Assembly (NCBI RefSeq): GCF_947179515.1
Contig: NC_067474.1
Location: 89,719,824 to 89,783,823, forward strand
Direction: 5' to 3'
Source: Apodemus sylvaticus
Lineage: Eukaryota; Chordata; Mammalia; Rodentia; Muridae
DNA length: 64,000 bases
The position numbers and the translations under genes were made by a program. This document shows, in pieces, positions 35,620-46,385 of this stretch; position 1 is the stretch's first letter; each line of letters opens with the position of its first letter. The notes below the pieces were generated by a model. The model was not told where the DNA came from and ran no database searches. It worked only from the letters and a program-made list of their open reading frames with translations.

Positions 35620-36120
35620 TAAGATATCAAACAAACCAATAAAGTGACAAATGAAAAGAATAGTACATTGAGATTCCATCTTACCCTTCAGAGAGACAGT
35701 CATCAAGAACAGATATGACAAAAAATACTGGTGAACACACAGACAGCAGAGGCACTTATACACTGCTGGTGACAATAGAAATTAGTGGAAATATCTTTGG
35801 AAACTAGTATGGTGGTCCTTCAAAAAACTAAAAATTAATCTTTTCTATGTCACCCAGTTGCATATCTCCTGGTTTTCAGCATATTGGAGAGATAGATACC
35901 TGCATGCCAATGCTTGTTGCAACACCATTCACATTAGCAAAGAGAGAACCAATTTAGATTTCCAACAGCAGATGATTTATAGCAATTGACACCAAAATTA
36001 TGTCATACGAAGGGAAATTGGTTTATGTAAAGATAATTATGTTAAGCAAATTAATTCTGATCAGAAAGATAAATGCCAAGCTTCCTCTCATTTATGGTTC
36101 CTATATTTTATACAAACCAT
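35620..36120 (+). mobile_element. ancient L1 ORF2 3' fragment
   Basis: Diverged ORF2 end. 'gagattccatcttacccttc' is followed by blocks equivalent to the conserved stretch that reads TLLHCWW in younger copies ('cacttatacactgctggtga') and 'aacaccattcacattagcaa'. Too mutated to have a frame. Confidence 0.65.
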
Positions 36121-36141
36121 AAAATTATGTATTACTATTTT

Positions 36142-36180
36142 GCACATACACAAACACACACAAACACATACACACACATA

Positions 36181-36222
<42 letters not shown>
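36142..36222. repeat. (AC)n microsatellite
   Basis: Imperfect AC units with 'aaac' and 'atac' variants, ending with more than 30 bases of pure AC. Confidence 0.95.
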
Positions 36223-36224
<2 letters not shown>

Positions 36225-36540
36225 AACAGACTGATTCTGATTCTTTGATTAGGAATATACATGTAAACACTGAAGGTCCTGTTCCCCTATTCGTTTTTTA
36301 AATAACAACCAATAAAGATAGTTGATCAGTAAAGATGCTATTGGCCAAAAAGCTGAGTAGAATAGGCTAGATTTTCAGTCTTCTTACAGTCAGGCTAGCA
36401 GATGCAGAAGAGAAGAAAAAATTCACCATGCTTTGGAGGGAGAAAGAGCCACGAGTCATATGTCATACAAGATCTAGGGTAGAGTAACATTGGACCTGGG
36501 TTAAAAGGTGAGAAGTTAGAAATGTAACTAAGCTAAAGGT

Positions 36541-37706
36541 AGATTTATGGTTCTTTTTTTTAATATTTTTTATTTGATATATTTTTTATTTACATTTCAA
36601 ATGATTTCCCCTTTTCTGCCCCCCCTCTCCCCAAAAGTCCCATAAGCCTTCTTCCTTCTCCCTGTTCTCCCATCTACCCCTTCCCACTTCCCTGTTCTGG
36701 TTTTGCCCTATACTACTACACTGAGTCTTTCCAGAACCAGGCCACTCCTCTGTTCTTCTTGTACATCATTTGATGTGTGGATTATGTTTTGGGTATTCCA
36801 ATTTTCTAAGCTAATATCCACTTATTAGTGAGTGCATACCATGATTAATCTTTTGAGAGTGGGTTACCTCACTTAGTATGATCTTCTCCAGCTCCATCCA
36901 TTTGTCTAAGAATTTCATGAATTCATTGTTTCTAATGGCTGAATAGTACTCCATTGTGTATATATACCACATTTTTTTGTATCCATTCTCCCATTGAGGG
37001 ATACCTGGGTTCTTTCCAGGTTCTGGTTTTTATAAATAGGGCTGCTATGAACATAGTGGAGCACGTATCTTTATTACCTGCTGGGGAATCCTCTGGGTAT
37101 ATGCACAGGAATAGTATAGCAGGATCATCTAGAAGTGATGTGCCCAGTTTTCTGAGGAACCACCAGACTGATTTCCAGAGTGGTTGTACCAATTTGCAAC
37201 CCCACCAGCACTGGAGGAGTGTTCCTCTTTCTCCACATCCTCACCAATACCTGCTGTCTCCTGAGTTTTTAATCTTAGCCATTCTGACTGGTGTAAGCTG
37301 AAATCTCAGGGTTGCAATATATACAAAGAACTCAGGATGCTAGACCCCAGAAAGCCAAATAACCCTATTAAAAATGGGGTACAGAGCAAAACAAAGAATT
37401 TTCACCCGAAGAACTTCGGATGGCTGAGAAGCATCTTAAAAATGGAGGAGTGGCCCCTTGTTCTGGAAAGACTCAGTGAAGCAGTATAAGGCAAAACCAG
37501 AAAAGGGAAGTGGGAAGGGTTGGGTGGGAAAACATGGGGAGGGAAGGTGACTGATGGGACTTTCGAGGAGTGGGGGTCTAGAAAAGGGGAAATCATTTGA
37601 AATGTAAATAAAAAATCTATCGAATAAAAAAAAATTCAAAAGAATGCTCAACTTCATTAGTCATTAGGGAAATGCAAATCAAAACAACCCTGAGATTTAC
37701 GATTCT
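36541..37706 (-). mobile_element. young L1 with 5' inversion (twin priming), flanked by target duplications
   Basis: The reverse part (36,554-37,315) is a 3' end: poly(T), 3' UTR, ORF2 end, stopping at the reverse of 'caaccctgagatttcagc'. The forward part (37,313-37,697) is the neighbouring upstream ORF2 sequence in opposite orientation, starting 'caatatatacaaagaactca' and ending 'aacaaccctgagattt'. The two parts meet at adjacent L1 coordinates with a small overlap. Flanks AGATTTATGGTTCT (36,541) and AGATTTACGATTCT (37,693) look like a target duplication with two differences. The shared GAGATTT at the outer junction fits priming by microhomology. Confidence 0.85.
37442..37642 (+). mobile_element. 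L1 3' UTR piece nested in the inverted L1 part
   Basis: ORF2 sequence is broken after 'gcatcttaaaaa' and resumes at 'aatgctcaacttcattag'. Between them lies a complete L1 3' UTR ('ggaggagtggccccttgttc' to 'gaaatgtaaataaaa') with an A-rich tail. It is either a second, very short insertion or a template jump during the first one. Confidence 0.8.
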
Positions 37707-37828
37707 GAGCAAGGACTAAAGTTAACTGAGTAACTAAAGTTGAGGGCAGATTTAGAGGTGTTGAGCTGGAAGTGAAAAGAAGGGTACAATAGCCTGTCTA
37801 TTGAGCTAAAGCACATCAAAAATAAGGT

Positions 37829-37832
<4 letters not shown>

Positions 37833-37880
<48 letters not shown>
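37833..37880. repeat. (TG)24 microsatellite
   Basis: Forty-eight bases of TG, followed by degenerate TGTGTCTATG-like units to about 37,925. Confidence 0.95.
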
Positions 37881-37881
<1 letters not shown>

Positions 37882-37925
37882 CTGTGTGTCTATGTGTCTG
37901 TGTGCCTCTGTATCTGTGGGTCTGT

Positions 37926-38814
37926 GTCATTCATTCATGGACCCAAGGGCACCTGGGTGGGGCTGGTAACATGGTCTGCATGGAGCTTAAAGCAGGGTGG
38001 TAAGAATTTACACACTACACACAAATGACATGAAATTAGAATCAAAACTATATAATAAAATAGATAAAATTATTAGGATAGAAAAGAGTGGAGTATGTGT
38101 AAGCTGTATTCAAAATTTACTACATGCTTTTCTAGAAATATTCTTGTATCACCCAGTAAATATTGTGTACAATGAATATATATTAATGAGAGAAAAGAAA
38201 ACAATCCCTTATGCATTGCAGTAGTTTTCATTTTAAAATAATTATTATCGTTATTTATTTTGTATGGATATGGTTAATAATGTGATATTTATTTTAATCA
38301 AGGTGAGCTAGATATTGAAAGATGTATACACAATGTTTTAACTTCTCAGCTTAAAAAAGTAGTCAATAGACTTCTACTGCTGGATGTAGTGAATATGAAG
38401 CATTGTATTAAATGACAAATGCTGTTATTTACCCAGACATTTTGCTAATGCAAAGTTCATCAAAACATTTAGGACAGTTTCTAATATTGTCAGTAAGAGA
38501 TTGCTAAGATTCTGTGCTGGTCCAGGAATCAAAAGAACTAGGTATGATTTTAGCTCTGTTTTGTGTCATCTCTGTGGATAACTTGGCACTTCACTGGGAA
38601 ACATTTTAATTCTTATTTGTAAGCCACAAATAGTAATGAGAGTCTCCAGTACAAAAAGCCAAGAAATATGCTTCTTTATTGTGTCATGTTTTTCAAAACA
38701 CAGTAATAGTAATATATATTCATAGTGATTTATTAGAATCAGTTAATAAAAATTGCATATTAAGTTAAATAAAAGTGCATATAAATTCAGCTGTTTTCAC
38801 ATAATGCCTAATCA
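37926..38814. other. unassigned AT-rich non-coding DNA
   Basis: No coding or repeat feature was recognised. Confidence 0.45.
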
Positions 38815-39243
38815 TAAACTATGCTGATGGAGGAGGATGGCAGCCCCATAGGAAGAACAGCATTCTCAACTAATCCAGATCCCTGAGAACTCTCTGACAC
38901 TGAGACACCAACCAGACAGCATATACTAGCATATACTTCAGCATATACGAGCATAAACAGACTAGCACATACTGAAGACCCAGACACATATACAGCAGAG
39001 GACTGCTGGTCTGGCCTCAATGAGAGAAGATGCACCTAATCTTGAGAGACTTGAGGACCTGAGGGAGTGGGGAGCCCTGACAGGGTGGGATAAGGTGAGG
39101 TCAGATAGGAATGGGGTGGGGGCACCCTCTTGTAGAAAGGGGGAAGGAGAATGTGATGAGAAACTGTCAGAGGGCAGACCAAGAGGAGGGTAATGACTGG
39201 ATTGTAAAAAAAAAAAGATTAAAGATAAATATTAAAAGATAAA
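38815..39243 (+). mobile_element. older L1 3' UTR fragment
   Basis: 'ggcagccccataggaagaac', 'cagcagaggactgctggtct' and a G-rich stretch to an 11-A tail match the 3' UTR plan of older murine L1 (compare 3,360-3,700 and 54,010-54,330). A short 'agcatatac' repeat at 38,919-38,955 is a local expansion. Confidence 0.7.
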
Positions 39244-39579
39244 TAAGCCATGTTGTCAGATATGTTAGTTAAGAAAGATTAAATAATATTTCTATAACTC
39301 TTTATATATATTCTTAACTATTCATTTTTAAAAAATCTGTCTTTTCTTAAGTACATGCTTGGGTATCTATATTAGTCTATGCTTGGTATGAAAGTAGGTA
39401 AGATGGTGTCAAATCCTCTGGAACTGGAGTTTGAATGATCTTGTGCTTTCTAATATGGGTGAAAGGAACCAATTTTGTCTCCTCTGAAAGAGTAATACAT
39501 AGCACTAACTGCTGAGTCTTCTTTCTAATGCTTCTTGAGCCATTTATTTTTAAATCAGTAACACATTATCTTATAGTAA

Positions 39580-39696
39580 AAAGATGTATATATGTATGTG
39601 TTTATATGTATATATTTATGTATGCACATATGCATACATGTATATGCATATATATGCATATATAAACATATATACATGCATATATATTATATATAA
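39580..39696. repeat. TATA/CATATG-rich low-complexity tract
   Basis: Alternating ATAT/GCATAT sequence with many short palindromes, directly before the LTR-like block. Confidence 0.9.
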
Positions 39697-40312
39697 GGAG
39701 TAGGGCAATGAACCATGCCAGGAAACTTGGTAAAGTTAAGTAGGTTCAGAAGCTCTGGCACCTCATATCAGAGGATGGTAGGAACTTTGCCCCTGATCAG
39801 GCCCTGTTACTTCATCACCACAGCACACAATGGAGAGGATTGTGACAATGAGTCACTAATGGGCCACACCCCAAACCCCTCCATATGCATATGAGGCATC
39901 TTTAACACCTCAGACCAAGCCAATAGAAAGCATCTGCTGTTAGATCCCAACCCAACCCAACCCAAAATGTATATAAGATCCTAACAAAGAATAAAGATGT
40001 GAAAATTACTCCATCACAGATCACCTGAGAGCTTCTGTCATATAAAAGCTGTAACACTTTCTGGAGAAAGAAGGCTGTCTCAAGATGCTTTATTTAGCTG
40101 TTAGAAGCTGCCTGGATCCACCAAGTTCACTTTGCATCCAGTTGTGGCTTTGACTAACCTAGAAGCTGCACCCTATCTGTTAGCTGAGCCTCCTGCTGAA
40201 TCTGCCCCAGTCCTGCCTTCCTCAGAGCAGTTGTAGGACATGCCTCTCCCCTTCAGAGAGTCCTTGACTACTCCACAGGGTCAGAGCCCCAGCTCTGTGA
40301 ACAGAGTCCATT
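39697..40312 (+). mobile_element. LTR-like block, probable solo LTR
   Basis: A GC-richer segment with a TATA-type motif ('gtatataagatcc', near 39,967) and an AATAAA polyadenylation signal ('aagaataaagatg', near 39,990) closely spaced, then a long C/T-rich downstream part ending near 'gagtccattaca'. This order is that of an LTR whose R region starts near the AATAAA. An AACCC pentamer run is at 39,946-39,964. The exact ends and family were not determined, and no internal retroviral genes were found. Confidence 0.5.
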
Positions 40313-40384
40313 ACACACATACAGAGACACAGACACACACACACATACACAAGCACACACAAACACACACAAACACACACACAT
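40313..40384. repeat. (CA)n microsatellite, imperfect
   Basis: CA runs with 'atac', 'agac' and 'aaac' variants at the end of the LTR-like block. Confidence 0.9.
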
Positions 40385-40973
40385 GTGAAATTATGAAGTA
40401 ATGAGAAATCTTTCTTATAAACTTGACTGAATTAAAATTATCTAAGAGGTACATCCCTGGATATATCTGTGCTGACTCTTTATTGAGATGCTTAAGTAAG
40501 AATGGGAGATCCATAATAAAGATGGAATGGGAACTCCTACCTAATGACCTGTGGATAAAAAGTCTAATGAACACTCGTGGTCATAGTTCTCTTTGCTTTC
40601 TGATATACAGAGATGTGAGTCACAGTCTTGTCATCTTACTGCTGTGTATTCATTACATCAGTGCCAACAATGCCTTCCATGTTGTGATCAACTATACACT
40701 CATACCATGAACTCTACCATTTCCTAACTGGAAAAGGAACATATTCTGAACCTCTTGAGAGCAATTCATGGTCTCATATATTAGTTTTTCATCCTGATTA
40801 CTAAAAAAACATTTACTACATATGGTGCTCAGAGTTTACTGCTTCAGCATGGTCCTCCTCACAATATATTTATGGGATATATTTTGTGTGGACATAACCT
40901 AAGCTCCTGTTTCAACATTAAAAGTCCCCCTCTCTTGGGGGCAGTAATGGTTCAGTGATTAAGAGTAGTTGCT

Positions 40974-41513
40974 TAACTGGAAATATATCTGATGCATTTT
41001 ATTTATTTTTTTTAAATTTATTGATATATTTATTTACATTTCAAATGATTTCCCCTTTTCTGGACCCCCACTCCCCAAAAGTCCCATCAGTACCCTTCCC
41101 TCCCCCTGTTTTCCCACCCAACCCTTCCCACTTCCCTGTTCTGATTTTGCTCTATAATGCTTCACTGAGTCATTCCAGAAGAAGGGGCCACTCCTCCATT
41201 CTTCATGTACCTCATTTGATATGTGGATTATGTTTTGGGTATTCCAGTTTTCTAGGTTAATATCCACTTACTAGTGAATGCATACCATGATTCATCTTTT
41301 GAGTCTGGGTTACCTCACTTAGTATGATGTTCTCCAGCTCCATCCATTTGCCTAAGAATTTCATGAATTCATTGTTTCTAATGGCTGAATAGTACTCCAG
41401 ATACTTGACAAAGCAGAAAATGTTTAAATTTTTGTTATACAATTATTTTGTCATACAAATCGCTAATAAATTTACCTCATCTCAATATGAAAATAAACAA
41501 ACAAACAAACAAA
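40974..41513 (+). mobile_element. retro-insertion with poly(A)-type tail, non-L1 flanks
   Basis: The insert has an AATAAA signal ('gaaaataaac', near 41,491) followed by an (AAAC)n tail, and is bounded by 13-bp target duplications. Outside the L1 part it holds about 30 bp on the left and 112 bp on the right of sequence not recognised as a repeat. This fits a small retrocopy of a host transcript 3' end. Confidence 0.65.
41006..41399 (-). mobile_element. 5'-truncated young L1 3' end, nested
   Basis: T run, reversed 3' UTR and ORF2 end up to 'gaatagtactcca'. Nearly identical to the ends at 13,171 and 33,042. It lies inside the retro-insertion, in opposite orientation to its tail, and has no target duplication of its own that I can see. 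Confidence 0.88.
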
Positions 41514-41680
41514 AAGAGTAGTTGCTACTTTTGCAAAGGACCCAAGTTCAGTTTGCAGCATCAACAGGGCAACTCAGTTCTAGGGGATCCAGTTTCCTTT
41601 TCTGGCTCCCAAGTCCACTACATGCTAGTAATGTGCTTAAATATAAGCAGAAAAACATACTTGTAAATAAAAATAAATTC

Positions 41681-42805
41681 TCCCTATTTATCCTAGCATA
41701 AAGACAAAGTAATTTCTTGGGATAGTGAATAATATGTTTTCTTGAGTAAAATAACCAATACAAATCAGCTGGTAGATATTGCCTCTTTGTTTTCTAAAAG
41801 CAAAAATTAAAAGAAAACCAGTGCCAATCCAACCTTCCATGAACATATTTCATCAACAGTCTATTTGAAATCTATTGGATTTCACATAATTTTTAAATTT
41901 TGCACTAAACAGCAAAGCAGGTGTAATTCAGTGGGAGGAACAAGTATCCAAATGAGAGCTTTGAAATGCTTCATTCCGAGAAAGAAAGAACAGTGACAAA
42001 ATTAAATGCTTATGATGTTCTCAGCATTTTACTCCTTGATGCATTTACTGGATCTTTTCCCCTAAAGGGAGTTGATTCTGATAAACTATTAACTAAGACA
42101 CACAGTACCTAAAGTGATGAAAAGTAATTTCCTTCTTGTTTCTTTATGCAAGTCTTGAAATACACTATTTTCCATAGAAGACTGATTTAAATTGTGGTTT
42201 TGGTAATTTTGTTATATAATACAAACTTTTTATTTTTGCTTTGATGTAGCTTAGACACTATGGACCTCACTTAGGAAATGATGAAAGGAAGGTTAGGGTT
42301 ACAAAATTGAAATCTCACAAGGCTGGTGTCTCAGATCAAAGACTTCAGATGAAAATAATGGCTGAGTTCTGATAATTCATTCTTACAAAGAGATACACTA
42401 TTATCAAACCTGGGTTGTATTATGAACCTTATAACAATATCATGTAACTAGGAAGTTAATAACACTGAAATACTTTACTAATATTATTGCTACCAGATCT
42501 TATTATCTGAAGTAAAATCAAGCATTTTTATATAATAAAATGAAGGATGTATAATTTCATGAAGAATGATGACTTATTTAATAACTTGATTACCCAAGCT
42601 ATAAATATTTTAAAGTGATTTCAATATGAGTAATTAGATTTCATTTACATGTGTATGTCTATATTTGAAAGTATTATGCTTAATTGTTAAGCATTACCCA
42701 CAATCTATGGTATAATATTGCCATAACATTCATAATAGCACATCATCCATATATTATAAACAGAAGCAATAATACAAAATTATAAAACAAATGGATTTAA
42801 AAAGA
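41681..42805. other. unassigned AT-rich non-coding DNA
   Basis: Nothing coding or repetitive was recognised. Confidence 0.45.
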
Positions 42806-43026
42806 GTACCTGGATGCTGGGGAGATGACTTGGTAGGAAGAAGAGTATTTGCTGCTCTTTCAGTATTCCACGTTTCCCAGCACCCACACAGTATCTTACA
42901 ACTTTCAGAAACTCTGTTTCCAAGATATTCACTGCCCTCTTCTGGCCTTTAGAGGTACCAGATATTTACATGGCATTCAGGCATATATGCAGATAAAACA
43001 TCATTCACAAAAATAAAAAATAAATA
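42806..43026 (+). repeat. B3-type SINE
   Basis: 'gatgctggggagatgacttg', 'gtatttgctgctctttcagt', 'ctgccctcttctggccttta' and an A-rich AATAAAAAATAAATA tail. Confidence 0.85.
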
Positions 43027-43748
43027 TATAATATATTTGAAATTATATCTCACCATAAGTTTTGAAGACCCTTTAGATACAGAATATCACTCATAAGAAT
43101 GGTCTGTGTTTGTAAGTTTGAATTACTAATATTTGGGTTCCCTGAAGTTTAAAATAATGTGATTCTGGCATTGACTGGAGAGTAGGACATATCTAAAACA
43201 CAGCAGTGTTTGTTGACTCAGCACTCAAATTAACACAAGCATACACAAAAACATATCAGAATTCTTCAGTAAGTACCTTATAATTGAATTGAGCTATTCA
43301 AAAAGGAAAAACCATAAGCAAATATTGGTCATAGTAATGACTATAAAATATTTTTCAATTCCCTTAGTATTCAAGTGAGAATTTCCTATCCATAACTACA
43401 AGATACTTTTATTATCTCTATCATATATAGATGCTTATGTGTATGGCTCATGTGGGAAGCATAAAGGAAAACTTTTCTAGTGGGATCTCCCTTTCCAGTC
43501 TGGATCCAAGAATAGAATTCAGACCAAAACATTACACAATGTTTTTTCCCTGTTAAGCCATCTTAGCATTCTCTTAGCTAATATTACAACCCAAGGCTTC
43601 ATATATGCTGCAGTTATTGGAAACATTTGTTTCAATTTTTCTTGAGGCAGAACATATTTATTCTAAGCTAGTTATTTTCATATTTTAATATGGATCATTA
43701 TGTTTACTTTATAATGTCATGTTGATACTATGAGATTAGAAGACAACA

Positions 43749-43778
43749 ATTCCCGACTTGTTACTGACAGTCGGGAAT
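43749..43778. repeat. perfect 10-bp hairpin
   Basis: 'attcccgact', loop 'tgttactgac', 'agtcgggaat'. It contains a CpG in each arm in otherwise AT-rich DNA. No T run follows, so it is not a bacterial-style terminator, and no function is claimed. Confidence 0.95.
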
Positions 43779-43859
43779 ACTTGCAAAAAGATATCTGGTC
43801 AAAGATTATTATGTAAAATAAAAGAGTATAATATCAGAGTCATATAGTTAGCTAATATA

Positions 43860-44140
43860 AAAAATAGGCAATTGACTTAACCATAAAAAGACATAGAGAT
43901 GGTAAACAAGTCCATAAAAGTTTGACCAACATAACATATAGTTGGTAAACTGAAAATTTAAACAATTAGGAGGCACAACTAGGACCCCACCAAAACAATT
44001 ATTGTCCATCAGTACAATAGTTCCAGAAATGGGGCAGGATTGGGTTATAAAAGGTTACTTTGGAATAGGGTAACCTAGTTCCTTCCAATAAAGCCTACCA
44101 CGGAGCACACACAATTTTGTACCATACTATGTTTAAAAAA
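43860..44140 (+). mobile_element. possible decayed LTR
   Basis: A TATA-type motif ('gggttataaaaggttac', near 44,044) is followed 40-50 bp later by an AATAAA ('ccaataaagcctacc', near 44,089). This suggests a diverged LTR, but no consensus was recognised. Confidence 0.3.
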
Positions 44141-44487
44141 TACATAATACACAAAACTTAAGATAAAACATATAAAAGTAATACATACATACATATATAT
44201 ATGATGTGCTTGGCACATAGGAATAATAGAGCCAAACTAAGTATATAACTCTTCTATACACCCTTTCCAAAACTAATACTGACTTACATGAACTAATTTG
44301 CATGTTGTTTGAAAAATAAAGGTCTTTTTCATTTTAATTGGAGAGGTAATCATTGCATGGTTATTTTAAGGGAATTCTCAAAACTGAGGACTGAAAATAT
44401 TAGAGTTACCATATACTGAGTAAGATATGCTGCTTCTATCACTTTGGTTCGGAGGAATGTAGAGTCCAGGAGCTTTATTACATTGTC

Positions 44488-44732
44488 ATTATAAGCATCT
44501 TGTTTAAACAGAAACTTGAAGACTCCTAACTTTATGTAGAAATAGTATTTCATTCATATGATTACGTAAGTGTATACTTTTTGAAATAAAGAATTTCCAC
44601 TTCATTTTTTCTAAAAACAGAAGAAATAGAGAACAGGAAGAAAGAAATGATAACTTCCAAAAGGAGTGGCCAAGCACTAATTCATTAAGCAATTTTCTTG
44701 AACACAAGAGTCTAATTAAAAAGAAAATTTTA
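44488..44732 (+). repeat. direct duplication, copy 1 (245 bp)
   Basis: Matches 45,050-45,296 at about 95% identity, from 'attataagcatc' to 'aagaaaatttta'. The differences are scattered substitutions and one or two single-base indels. Confidence 0.95.
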
Positions 44733-45049
44733 GACCTCCCCCTGCCCACTGCTCTCAAGAATAAAAGGGAGGAATTGTGACTTCCCCCTTCCCACTGTTT
44801 TCAAGAATAGCAGCCAGCAATCTGACCATCCACCTCCTGAAGAACAGGAAGAACCGGTTTCCAGCCTACAGGGGAGGGGCTTGGTCTGCCTTTGTTTCTT
44901 GGGAGAGAGGCATTGATCATTAAAGATGGAGACTTGAACCAAAAGCCATGTGTTTTGTGTCTCTCCATGTAATTTCTCTTGCAGCCTGTTCCTTACCCAT
45001 CCCTCCTTCCAGAGAACCCACGACTAAGATGTGTGAGCTGGCCTCTACA
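44733..45049 (+). mobile_element. 5'-truncated LTR fragment between duplicated flanks
   Basis: A GC-richer 317-bp block ending 'gcctgttccttacccatccc' ... 'gagctggcctctaca', which has the look of the R-U5 end of a class II LTR. It holds two tandem copies of a 35-bp motif ('cccactgctctcaagaata' and 'cccactgttttcaagaata'). The block starts and ends exactly where the flanking duplicates end and begin. Confidence 0.6.
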
Positions 45050-45296
45050 ATTATAAGCATCATGTTTAAACAGAAACTTGAAAACTCCTAACTTTATGTA
45101 GAAATAGTATTTCATTCATATGATTATGTAAATGTATACTTTTTTAAATAAAGAATTTCCACTTCATTTTTTTCAAAAAAGAGAAGAAATAGAGAACAGG
45201 AAGAAAGAAAATGATAACTTCCAAAAGGAGTGGCCAAACACTAATTCATTAAGTAATTTTCTTGAACACAAGAGTCTAATTTAAAAGAAAATTTTA
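45050..45296 (+). repeat. direct duplication, copy 2 (247 bp)
   Basis: Second copy of 44,488-44,732. It contains an AATAAAG motif shared by both copies. Confidence 0.95.
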
Positions 45297-46147
45297 CATT
45301 TCATAGTTTCTGTAGAAGGCCATTCAGTTCCTTGAGATAGTATTATGGAAGCAAAACTCTCCCTTTCTCATTCCTGTTCATTGCACTTTCTAAGTAAAGA
45401 TCTTATTTCACATACTTATATCAAAATGTTACTAGATAAAAAAATGTCATCACTACAAGCTCTTCTTTGATTGAAATAAAAACCTGAAAATTCCTAAAGT
45501 TAACACTTATTTTTGCTTGTGTCATGTTTTTAAATTATATTAATAAAGCTTTATTCTCTATGAACAAATAGTGAATACCATGTAAAAAGGTATAAACGCT
45601 GGTGTCTATTCTAGACAGTAATGAACACTACTCTTATTCTAGCATTTATACATTTATACAGTACAGAGTTTAGCTGTTCATATTTGTATCCATTGCCCAT
45701 GACAGTCCACAGACATTAGCTCAAATTCTATGGTTATTCTTTCTTTGGTGCTTGATGCTTTGATGCTTGGTGGTATTAGGGGTGCTGGGGCTCTTAGAGA
45801 AGTGACAAGGATGATGTGACTTATATTTGAGTCATCTAAGTATCAAGGAAGAAGAAAATGGAGGCAAGACAAAATAAGAAAAAGGACGGAGTAGAAACAG
45901 GGACTTGAAGAGAAGGGACAAAAACAATGAGACCAATAAGATAGAGAAGACAGCCACATGGGAACCAGGGAACTTGATGCTAGTTTTATGCAGATGTTAA
46001 ATTAAATAACTTATTTTTGATGTAAGTCCAATTTGGTGTACTAGTGAGTTTATCATGTTATATCTAACATCATATATAGTATTTCAGGTCTTTAATCTGT
46101 ACTAATACATAGAGTATACAGCAGATATCTCTAAGTTTTAATATAAA
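45297..46147. other. unassigned non-coding DNA
   Basis: No feature was recognised. Confidence 0.45.
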
Positions 46148-46385
46148 GTACAGTCATCCCTCAGCAATCCCATGACATTGATTCCAGTTTCTCTATGAAC
46201 ATTAATACCGATAGGTGATCAAATTCATTGTGGTACAATATTTACATATTTTTCTGTGTAATTAAATCATCTATAGATTGATTGGCAAATATAGTATCAT
46301 GTAAAATTTACATTGATAATTATGATAAAATATTACCTAAGAATCATGATATGAAAAAAGTTAGTATGTTCAATACACATAGAAC
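46148..46385 (+). mobile_element. Tigger/MER2-like DNA transposon fossil
   Basis: 'gtacagtcatccctcagcaa' is the diverged terminal sequence of the MER2/Tigger group. The order of later blocks also fits ('gtggtacaatatttacat', 'aatcatctatagatt', 'aaaaagttagtatgttcaat'). It is non-autonomous, ancient and without coding capacity. Confidence 0.7.

Larger units (their letters stand above)
40933..41680 (+). repeat. B3 SINE split by a 540-bp retro-insertion
   Basis: The SINE begins 'ggggcagtaatggttcagtg' at 40,938, is interrupted at 40,973 and resumes at 41,527 with 'acttttgcaaaggacccaag', ending 'aaataaaaataaatt'. The 13-base AAGAGTAGTTGCT occurs once in an uninterrupted SINE but appears here on both sides of the insert (40,961-40,973 and 41,514-41,526), which marks it as a target-site duplication. 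Confidence 0.88.
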
